Shown here: in pieces, positions 1 through 4,459 of the stretch
Position numbering within the stretch: position 1 is the first letter of the stretch
How the letters are laid out: every line of letters begins with the position of its first letter
Source: an uncultured Chloroflexota bacterium
GTDB lineage: Bacteria > Chloroflexota > Dehalococcoidia > UBA2979
Direction: 5' to 3'
Assembly: GCA_902827055.1 (NCBI GenBank)
Contig: CADEHD010000009.1
Location: 1 to 5,095 of the forward strand
DNA length: 5,095 nt
The notes under the pieces: generated by a model
Seen by the model: the letters and a program-made list of their open reading frames with translations, nothing else
Database searches by the model: none
Told to the model about the DNA's origin: nothing
Made by a program: the position numbers and the translations under genes

Positions 1-502
1 CCACCAGGCCCGTCGCCTCGATCGCCGCGAAGACGCTGGCAAGGCCGACGGTCTCCGACACGCCGAGCAGCACGATGCCGGCGCAGAGCAGCACCACGAC
101 CACGGCGATCGCTGTCGGTGAGACATCGATGAAGGCGGCCATGTACCGGGCGAATCCGAGTGCGACAGCCGGCGCCGCGACGGCGTTCACGGCCACGTCC
201 ATCCAACCGGTGACGAAGCCCACGCGCGGACCGAATGCCACACGCGCATACGCCGAGGCGGCCCCGGCCTCGGGGAGCAGCGCCGTCAACTCGGCGTACG
301 CCAGGCCGGTGCCCGCCGCCAGGAACGCCCCCACGAGGAACGCAAGCCAGACACCGTTGCCCGCGACCCCGGACGCCTCGCCAATGAGTACGTAGATGCC
401 CGCACCGAGCACGATCCCGATGCCCGATGCCGACGCACCCAGGAGTCCCACGCGCCGGTGCAGCTGCCCGTCGCCCACCTGCCGAGCGCCCTCGACCGTC
501 AT
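1..502 (-). CDS. APC-superfamily amino acid permease, N-terminal part (cut by window edge)
   Basis: Integral inner-membrane transporter of the amino acid-polyamine-organocation (APC) superfamily; substrate unknown. About 167 residues are visible and the reading frame runs off the left edge. After a short hydrophilic N-terminus (MTVEGARQVGDG), TM1 at about residues 17-40 carries the glycine-rich unwound-helix signature GIGIVLGAGIYVLIG. TM2 lies at about 50-70 and is followed by ELTALLPEAGAASAYARVAFG, which matches the permease loop E-L-x(4)-P-x-x-G-x-x-Y. TM3 and TM4 (about 92-120 and 128-148) follow. The ATG at 502 is chosen because it gives a typical N-terminus. The frame stays open upstream, with GTG at 511, GTG at 586 and ATG at 607, none with a clean Shine-Dalgarno at normal spacing. 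The gene is transcribed divergently from the response regulator at 797. APC family membership is firm; cationic amino acid transporter-like is a looser guess. Confidence 0.9.
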   Translation of the reverse strand, partial: MTVEGARQVGDGQLHRRVGLLGASASGIGIVLGAGIYVLIGEASGVAGNGVWLAFLVGAFLAAGTGLAYAELTALLPEAGAASAYARVAFGPRVGFVTGWMDVAVNAVAAPAVALGFARYMAAFIDVSPTAIAVVVVLLCAGIVLLGVSETVGLASVFAAIEATGLV

Positions 503-670
503 GACGCGCACCGCCGAGGGAAGTTCATGACGCGAGGGTACGCCCGCGGTCAGGCGGTGTCTGGTGACCTCCTCCTCTCGATGCACCTCCCGATGCCATG
601 CAGGCATTGCGGCGCATGCGAGGCTGGAGGCAGCCCTGCGCGCGCGAACCCTCGTGCCATCTGCCCACAA

Positions 671-689
671 CCTGTCGATGGCCGACAGG
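671..689. promoter_or_regulatory. Inverted repeat, candidate operator upstream of the response regulator
   Basis: CCTGTCG at 671-677 and CGACAGG at 683-689 form a perfect 7-bp inverted repeat around a 5-bp spacer. A third half-site, GACAG, sits at 697-701 in the same orientation as the right arm (CTGACAG), 13 bp further on. The array lies about 96-126 bp upstream of the regulator start and would suit a dimeric DNA-binding protein, possibly the regulator itself. Binding is inferred from symmetry and position only; as RNA it could also form a short hairpin. Confidence 0.4.
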
Positions 690-785
690 ACGATCTGACA
701 GAGAGTTGCGAAGGTGCAGACGCCCCGAGCCAATCGGTCGCGTTACCTTGAGACCCGCGCCACGAAGGCGTTGTGGATACCGAGC

Positions 786-791
786 AGGGAG
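786..791 (+). promoter_or_regulatory. Shine-Dalgarno AGGGAG deciding the GTG start at 797
   Basis: AGGGAG ends five bases before the GTG at 797. The longer alternative GTG at 773 has only AAGG four bases upstream. The same AGGGAG hexamer precedes the kinase start at 1743 (spacing 10) and the inferred ACG start at 3676 (spacing 6), which favours it as the local ribosome-binding style. Confidence 0.55.
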
Positions 792-796
792 TGCTG

Positions 797-1567
797 GTGC
801 AGAGCGAACAGCTCGTCCTCGCAGTTGACGACGAACCGGCGTCGCTCCGGGTAGTCAAGATCTGTCTGCGGGAAGAGGGCTTCCGAGTCCTCACCGCATC
901 CTCCGCCGACGAAGCACTGCGGCTCGCCGAGCAGTACCGCCCCGACGTCGCCGTCCTGGACGTGATGATGCCGGGCACGGACGGCCTCGAGCTGATGCGC
1001 GAGCTCCGCGCGCGCGGGAGCCTCCCGATCATCCTCCTCACCGGCCGGTCCGGTGACCGCGACAAGGTACACGGCCTCGACCTCGGCGCTGACGATTACG
1101 TCGTCAAGCCGTTCAACCCCGAGGAACTGGGCGCACGCGTGCGCGCCGTCCTGCGTCGCAGCATCGCGAACGCCAGCCCTCCCGAGGTGGTGCGCGTGGG
1201 CGATCTCGAGATTGACCTCGACCGCCGGCTCGTCAAGCGCGGTGGTGAACTCATCGCGCTGACGCGTACCGAGTGGATGCTCCTCCACCACCTGGCCGCG
1301 AACCCCGGCAAGGTGATGCTCAACACCGAGCTGCTCACGAAGGTGTGGGGCACGGAGTATCGCGAGGACTTCCAGTACCTCCGCGTCTGGGTGTCGCGCC
1401 TGCGCCGCAAGCTCGGTGACTTCGAGCTCATCCGCACGTTCCAGGGCATCGGCTACATGCTGGTCATGCAGTCCGGCGACGGAGACGTGTCGCCGCCGCT
1501 GGCGGAGATCGACACGCGGGAAGTCGAGTCGTCCGCTGACACCGCACCGGTCACCCGAGCAAGCTGA
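797..1567 (+). CDS. OmpR/PhoB-family response regulator, KdpE-like
   Basis: Cytoplasmic transcription factor of a two-component system, phosphorylated on Asp and binding DNA through a winged helix. It is 256 residues long from GTG 797; GTG 773 would add eight residues. Receiver domain, about residues 5-122: acidic pair D11/D12 in LAVDDE, phospho-acceptor D55 in VLDVMMPGTDG, switch T82 in LLTGRSGD, and K104 in DDYVVKPF. All essential residues are present. C-terminal DNA-binding domain, about 131-223: LTRTEWMLLHHLAANPGKV, then the recognition-helix segment YREDFQYLRVWVSRLRRKLG and the wing IRTFQGIGYMLV. The HxxYLRV/I-like helix and overall pattern resemble KdpE, but no kdpFABC genes are visible, so the symbol is withheld. 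An unusual acidic, Ser/Thr-rich tail of about 33 residues (224-256) follows the wing. The most likely partner is the kinase encoded downstream at 1743, 175 bp away on the same strand. Confidence 0.95.
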   Translation: MQSEQLVLAVDDEPASLRVVKICLREEGFRVLTASSADEALRLAEQYRPDVAVLDVMMPGTDGLELMRELRARGSLPIILLTGRSGDRDKVHGLDLGADDYVVKPFNPEELGARVRAVLRRSIANASPPEVVRVGDLEIDLDRRLVKRGGELIALTRTEWMLLHHLAANPGKVMLNTELLTKVWGTEYREDFQYLRVWVSRLRRKLGDFELIRTFQGIGYMLVMQSGDGDVSPPLAEIDTREVESSADTAPVTRAS

Positions 1568-1579
1568 GCGCCCATCGCA

Positions 1580-1596
1580 GACCGACCCGCTCGGTC
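1580..1596 (+). terminator. Small GC hairpin after the response regulator (weak terminator or attenuator)
   Basis: GACCGA at 1580-1585 and TCGGTC at 1591-1596 form a perfect 6-bp stem with a 5-base loop, starting 12 bases after the regulator stop codon. No U-tract follows, so it is not a standard intrinsic terminator. It may partly separate regulator transcription from the kinase, which has promoter-like sequence of its own just downstream. Confidence 0.3.
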
Positions 1597-1630
1597 AGGC
1601 TACTCGCCACCGCTCGCTGTCTAGTTATGT

Positions 1631-1660
1631 ATTGACACCTCGGGGTAACGTGTCAGTTAG
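1631..1660 (+). promoter_or_regulatory. Candidate kinase promoter with TTGACA box inside an inverted repeat
   Basis: A perfect -35 consensus TTGACA (1632-1637) lies in a locally AT-rich patch (1621-1637) of an otherwise GC-rich region. At 17-bp spacing the -10 position reads AGTTAG (1655-1660), a poor match. TGACAC (1633-1638) and GTGTCA (1650-1655) form a 6-bp inverted repeat with an 11-bp spacer. The symmetry extends to 8 bp with one G-T pair, and the arms overlap the -35 box and the edge of the -10. This is the geometry of an operator controlling a promoter. Transcription would begin near 1667, leaving a leader of about 75 nt before the ATG at 1743. Confidence 0.4.
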
Positions 1661-1742
1661 GCAGGGTGTGGTCTCCCGCCTCGTCGACGCGCTGCGTGCG
1701 CTCGGCGCCAGGCGGAACAACGGGCGAGGGAGCGCGCAGGTC

Positions 1743-3200
1743 ATGGAGGACGCACCGGCACGCGCCCTGGAGTCGGCAATCGCCGAGACGGACTCGCCAC
1801 TGCTCATCGTGGCAGACTCCGGCACGCTGCTCGCCGCGAACGACGCCTACCGTCACACCTTTGGCCCCCCGCCCACCAGCCTCGACGGCCTCCGCGCACT
1901 GAGCGCGGGACTGCACAGCGCCCGAGATACAGCCGCCGTCGCCATCGACCTTGCCGCGTTATTGCGCGAAGCGCGCCCTGCGAGTGGCATCGCCACGCTC
2001 CGCGGCGCCCAGGGCACATCGGTCCTGACCGGTTACAGCGTCACACCCATCGGCCAGAAAGCGCCGTATGAGAGCGCGATCCTCGCGCTCCAGCCGCTGG
2101 AGAGTCCGACGCTGACGCCCGAGCCTGCCTTCACCGCTGTGAGCGAGAGCGCACCCTGCCTGGTCTGGGTTGCTGCACCCGACGGCTCGGTCATGTTCCG
2201 CAATCGCGGGTGGGCCGGCGCGAGCGACACCTCCTCGGCCGCGCTCAACGCGCTCCACCCTGACGATGTCGATCGCTGTCGCGCGCTCTGGGAGTCGGCC
2301 GTTCGCGAGGGCGTCGTCTACGAGGCGACCGCGCGCCATCGGGTGGGTAGCGAGTACCACGAGTTCCTGACCCGCGCCGCGCCGCTCGCGGCCGAGTCCG
2401 GCGAGGTGATCGCGTGGCTGGGGACAACCACCGAGGTCGGGGCGCCGGGCACCGAGGCCGTCGCCGAGCCGTCGCAGGATAGCGCCGCAACCCTGGCGAT
2501 CGCGTCACACGAGCTGCGCGCGCCGCTCGCGGTGCTGCGCGGCATGGCGCAGATCACGCGCCGACGCGCGGACAGCCAGCAGCTGACGAGCGACGAACTG
2601 CGCGAGGCGCTCGCGATGATCGAAACGCAGTCCGACCACGCGCTCATCCTCGTCGAGCAGCTCCTCGACCACGCGCGTCTCGGCATCGGCAAACTCGAGC
2701 TCAGCCGCGCGTCTTGCGACGTGACCGACCTCGTGCGCGGGATCGTCGACCGCGTCGGCGCCGCCCATGAGGGGTACACGATCGAACTGCGCGACGCCGG
2801 ACCGGTGCACGCAAGCATCGACGCGCATCGGATCGAGCAGGTGGTCATGAACCTCCTCGACAACGCCATCAAGTTCAGCTCTCCAGAGGGCCGCATCGAC
2901 GTGCGGGTCGTCCGAGTCGTGAGCGGCGCGACGGACGTGGCCGAGATCGCGGTGCGCGACCGCGGCCGGGGTATCCCGACGACCGAGCGTTCCCTGATCT
3001 TCGAGCGGTTCCACCAGGTGACGCGCGACGACGCTACGAAGGGCCTGGGGCTGGGCCTGGCGATCAGCAGGGAGATTGTCGAACTCCATGGCGGCACGAT
3101 GTCCGTTGGCACGCCGCGCGGTGGCGGTGCCCGGTTCGTCGTCCGCCTCCCGATCCGGCAGCCTGCCGAGGCGCAGGACCCGCAGGGAATCAGTCGTTAG
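1743..3200 (+). CDS. Soluble PAS-PAS sensor histidine kinase (HisKA/HATPase_c)
   Basis: ATP-dependent protein-histidine kinase of 485 residues with no transmembrane segment or HAMP domain, so it should sense a cytoplasmic signal or rely on partners. A degenerate PAS-like domain at about 8-115 (SPLLIVADSGTLLAANDAYR) is followed by a clearer PAS domain at about 130-238 (SAPCLVWVAAPDGSVMFRNR, then LHPDDVDRCRALWE). The HisKA H-box is SHELRAPL with phospho-acceptor H256. The ATPase domain is complete: N-box NLLDNAIKF (N374), G1 DRGRGIP (D406), F-box FERFHQV, and G2 GLGLGLAI from G434. ATG 1743 is preferred because AGGGAG lies ten bases upstream and the PAS fold starts just after it. GTG 1668 or 1650 would add a basic leader of 25-31 residues. 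H+4 is Ala (A260) instead of the Thr/Asn usual in kinases with phosphatase activity. The gene follows the KdpE-like regulator, its probable partner, and its last four bases overlap the convergent receiver gene. Confidence 0.95.
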   Translation: MEDAPARALESAIAETDSPLLIVADSGTLLAANDAYRHTFGPPPTSLDGLRALSAGLHSARDTAAVAIDLAALLREARPASGIATLRGAQGTSVLTGYSVTPIGQKAPYESAILALQPLESPTLTPEPAFTAVSESAPCLVWVAAPDGSVMFRNRGWAGASDTSSAALNALHPDDVDRCRALWESAVREGVVYEATARHRVGSEYHEFLTRAAPLAAESGEVIAWLGTTTEVGAPGTEAVAEPSQDSAATLAIASHELRAPLAVLRGMAQITRRRADSQQLTSDELREALAMIETQSDHALILVEQLLDHARLGIGKLELSRASCDVTDLVRGIVDRVGAAHEGYTIELRDAGPVHASIDAHRIEQVVMNLLDNAIKFSSPEGRIDVRVVRVVSGATDVAEIAVRDRGRGIPTTERSLIFERFHQVTRDDATKGLGLGLAISREIVELHGGTMSVGTPRGGGARFVVRLPIRQPAEAQDPQGISR

Positions 3201-3208
3201 CGCGCCTC
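3168..3208. repeat. Inverted repeat spanning the overlapping kinase/receiver gene ends
   Basis: GAGGCGC at 3168-3174 pairs with GCGCCTC at 3202-3208 across a 27-base loop that contains both stop codons. It could form a stem-loop at the 3' end of either transcript, but there is no U-tract and the loop is long, so a terminator role is only a possibility. Confidence 0.25.
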
Positions 3209-3580
3209 CGCGTCAAGACACCGCCTGACGACATCGAGGATCCGATCGACATCGAACGGCTTCCCGAGCCGGCCCGCCGCCCACGGCAGCGCATCGCCCG
3301 CGGCATCGACATCCGCGGACAGAACGACCAGGGGCACGGGCTCGCGGTGGCGCGCCTGGTACTCGCGAGCGAACGTCGCGCCATCCATGCCCGGCATGTG
3401 CAGGTCGAGGACGATCAGAGCAGGCCGAGGACCGTCCTCGGCACTCAACGAGGAGAGCGCGCCCGCCGCATCCTGGGTCGTCAGCACCGCGTACCCCTCG
3501 GCCTCAAACAATGCTCTGGCAACTCGACACATGCCTGGGTCATCGTCGATGACGAGAATGAGTGGCGGCGTATGATTCAT
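3197..3580 (-). CDS. Stand-alone receiver-domain response regulator (CheY/Spo0F type)
   Basis: Single-domain response regulator of 127 residues, cytoplasmic, with no output domain; such proteins act as phosphorelay intermediates, phosphate sinks or protein-protein regulators. The full receiver fold is present: LILVIDDDPG with D12/D13, phospho-acceptor D59 in LIVLDLHMPGMDG, switch S88 in LVVLSADVD, and K107 in GRLGKPFD. It ends five residues after the last helix (VVRRCLDAEAR). ATG 3580 is chosen, with a weak GGAAG-type Shine-Dalgarno 5-10 bases upstream and a normal distance to the first strand; the frame remains open to a TTG at 3619. Its stop overlaps the stop of the PAS kinase, and it is divergent from the degenerate HisKA protein at 3676. 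Both arrangements suggest it receives phosphate from one or both neighbours. A perfect TATAAT lies 50-55 bp upstream of its start on the minus strand. Confidence 0.93.
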   Translation of the reverse strand: MNHTPPLILVIDDDPGMCRVARALFEAEGYAVLTTQDAAGALSSLSAEDGPRPALIVLDLHMPGMDGATFAREYQARHREPVPLVVLSADVDAAGDALPWAAGRLGKPFDVDRILDVVRRCLDAEAR

Positions 3581-3629
3581 TCGCTCTTCCGGCTCGCGGG
3601 GTGCACGATGGCATCCCAATGATTGACCG

Positions 3630-3635
3630 ATTATA
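3630..3635 (-). promoter_or_regulatory. TATAAT -10 box for the receiver gene in the shared divergent region
   Basis: Read on the minus strand, 3635-3630 is a perfect TATAAT, a rare word in this GC-rich sequence, and it points towards the receiver gene with a predicted start near 3623 and a leader of about 43 nt. No good -35 is found at 16-18 bp spacing; that position is occupied by the palindrome at 3644-3660, so an activator may be needed. On the plus strand the overlapping TATAGA (3632-3637) could be a weaker -10 for the HisKA protein, with a start near 3644. Confidence 0.45.
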
Positions 3636-3643
3636 GAGTGCCA

Positions 3644-3660
3644 CGCGGGCGGAGCCCGCG
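3644..3660. promoter_or_regulatory. GC-rich perfect palindrome/hairpin between the divergent receiver and HisKA genes
   Basis: CGCGGGC (3644-3650) and GCCCGCG (3654-3660) form a perfect 7-bp inverted repeat around GGA. As DNA it covers the -35 region of the minus-strand promoter. As plus-strand RNA it would be a very stable hairpin close to the 5' end, ending four bases before the Shine-Dalgarno AGGGAG of the HisKA gene. It could be an operator or a translational control hairpin; it has no U-tract. Confidence 0.45.
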
Positions 3661-3663
3661 GTC

Positions 3664-3669
3664 AGGGAG
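3664..3669 (+). promoter_or_regulatory. Shine-Dalgarno AGGGAG placed for a non-canonical ACG start at 3676
   Basis: AGGGAG ends six bases before the in-frame ACG at 3676. No ATG, GTG or TTG occurs in this frame between the TAG at 3634-3636 and the ATG at 3886, which lies inside the HisKA domain. The site therefore marks the most likely initiation region, with ACG either used directly or standing where an ATG once was. Confidence 0.45.
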
Positions 3670-3675
3670 ACTCAG

Positions 3676-4428
3676 ACGAACGGACTCGTTGGCGGCGACC
3701 TGCCTGACCAGGCTCTCCAGGAGGCCCTCGAATCCGAGGACCGGCGCCGCGAGGAAATCCTCGCTCGGGGCGCGCACGAGTTACTCAACCCGCTCGCGAA
3801 CGTCCTGGGCTTCGCGCACGTCCTCAACCGCCTCGCGGCGAACCGCCCGACCGACTGGAGCCCCGAGTCGCGCACGAGCATCTCGATGCTCGTGGGGGAG
3901 GCTGAGCGCCTGAAGACCGTCACCGAGGCCTTCGTGGAGCTGCTGCGCCTGCGCGACGGTGTGTTCCGCCTCTCCCTGAGCGACGTCGAGGTCGATGCCG
4001 TGGTCCACGAGGAAGTGCGGACCCTGGGACGACGCTGGCCCGGCGCGCGAGTCGGCGAGGACTACGGCGACACCGCGGCAGTTGTGCGCAGCGATGAGTT
4101 GCGTTTGCGCTTCGTCATCCGCGCCATCCTCGACAGCGCGATGAGGTCCGCCGGGGGTGCGCCCGGCCGCATCTCGGTCACCCGCTCCCCGATCGGCGGT
4201 GCGCGCATTGTCGTGCGCGTGCCGGTGCTGGAGACGCACTCGGCGGCGCTCATCGTCGGGGGTGGATTCGATGACCCGGCGCTGGACGAGGAGCTCTCGG
4301 CCGACCTCGACCTTGCCGCCGCGGTGACGAGGAAGATCGCGCGACACCTCGGGCTCTCGATCGCCCTCGTGCGCCAGGCGGGGCAGATCGGCGCCGACAT
4401 GGTGATCGCGATCCCACCGGCGGTCTAG
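3676..4428 (+). CDS. HisKA protein with degenerate ATPase domain (candidate histidine phosphotransferase)
   Basis: About 250 residues from the inferred ACG start. There is no sensor domain: a charged helix (ALESEDRRREEILARG) leads straight into the H-box AHELLNPLANVLGFAHVL, with phospho-acceptor H34 and Asn at H+4. The second dimerisation helix runs about 64-90 (SISMLVGEAERLKTVTEAFVELLRL). The C-terminal half keeps the outline of an ATPase domain (DELRLRFVIRAILDSAMRS; AVTRKIARHLGLSIALV) but lacks its working parts. The N-box Asn is replaced by Ser (S154 in ILDSAMR), and no DxGxG G1 box and no GxGxG G2 box are present. ATP binding and autophosphorylation are therefore unlikely. Spo0B and ChpT show the same design, a HisKA-like dimer with a dead ATPase domain that shuttles phosphate between receivers. 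It is divergent from the single receiver and close to a complete kinase. The alternatives are a phosphatase-only kinase relative or a decaying gene. The start is uncertain: translation from ATG 3886 would delete the H-box. Confidence 0.8.
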   Translation, partial: TNGLVGGDLPDQALQEALESEDRRREEILARGAHELLNPLANVLGFAHVLNRLAANRPTDWSPESRTSISMLVGEAERLKTVTEAFVELLRLRDGVFRLSLSDVEVDAVVHEEVRTLGRRWPGARVGEDYGDTAAVVRSDELRLRFVIRAILDSAMRSAGGAPGRISVTRSPIGGARIVVRVPVLETHSAALIVGGGFDDPALDEELSADLDLAAAVTRKIARHLGLSIALVRQAGQIGADMVIAIPPAV

Positions 4429-4435
4429 CGAGCAG

Positions 4436-4450
4436 CCGTCGGGACGACGG
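4436..4450. terminator. Short hairpin between convergent genes, possible bidirectional terminator
   Basis: CCGTCG (4436-4441) and CGACGG (4445-4450) form a perfect 6-bp stem with a GGA triloop inside the 31-bp gap between the HisKA protein and the convergent hydrolase gene. Its position suits a bidirectional terminator, but neither side has a U-tract. Confidence 0.4.
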
Positions 4451-4459
4451 GCGAGGCGA

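Larger units (their letters stand above)
503..796. other. Divergent intergenic region between permease and response regulator
   Basis: This stretch carries no convincing gene; plus-strand open frames here have no recognisable protein and overlap the permease start in antisense. It should contain the promoters of both divergent genes, but no good -35/-10 pair was found on either strand. Visible elements are the 7-bp inverted repeat at 671-689 with a further GACAG half-site at 697-701, a smaller inverted repeat ATGCC-N5-GGCAT at 593-607, and the AGGGAG at 786-791. On the minus strand a GAGGAGGAGG run near 571-582 resembles a strong ribosome-binding site but has no start codon at the right distance. 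It may simply be Glu codons of an N-terminally longer permease. Confidence 0.5.

Noticed and set aside
75..395. Plus-strand 106-codon open frame
   Set aside because: Low-complexity Ala/Thr/Ser-rich translation, antisense to the permease, which has clear family motifs.
458..751. Plus-strand 97-codon open frame with a CRHCGAC cysteine cluster
   Set aside because: Its first part is antisense to the permease start, it has no Shine-Dalgarno, and the rest of the translation shows no domain. The cysteines alone are not evidence.
741..1650. Shared word CGTTACC-NN-GAG upstream of the regulator (741-752) and, inverted, upstream of the kinase (1639-1650)
   Set aside because: A match of this length between two regions of this size, allowing both strands and mismatched positions, is not strongly above chance without a genome-wide motif count.
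1416..1742. N-terminal extension of the PAS kinase to the ATG at 1416
   Set aside because: It would overlap the end of the regulator gene out of frame; the translation is Ser/Arg-rich noise, and a better start with Shine-Dalgarno exists at 1743.
2318..3112. Minus-strand 264-codon open frame opposite the kinase
   Set aside because: Ser/Arg-rich shadow of a high-GC gene; the plus strand encodes unmistakable HisKA and ATPase motifs.
797..3200. Naming the pair kdpE/kdpD
   Set aside because: The regulator is KdpE-like, but the kinase lacks the KdpD sensor, Usp and membrane domains, and no potassium transporter genes are visible.
3623..3913. Plus-strand TTG-initiated open frame overlapping the start of the HisKA gene
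   Set aside because: Arg/Ser/Thr-rich translation without domains. A frameshift joining it to the HisKA frame was considered, but the HisKA frame is already open and sensible from 3676.
3781..4347. Minus-strand 188-codon open frame opposite the HisKA protein
   Set aside because: Shadow frame with His/Arg/Asp-rich composition and no domain; the plus-strand frame carries the H-box.
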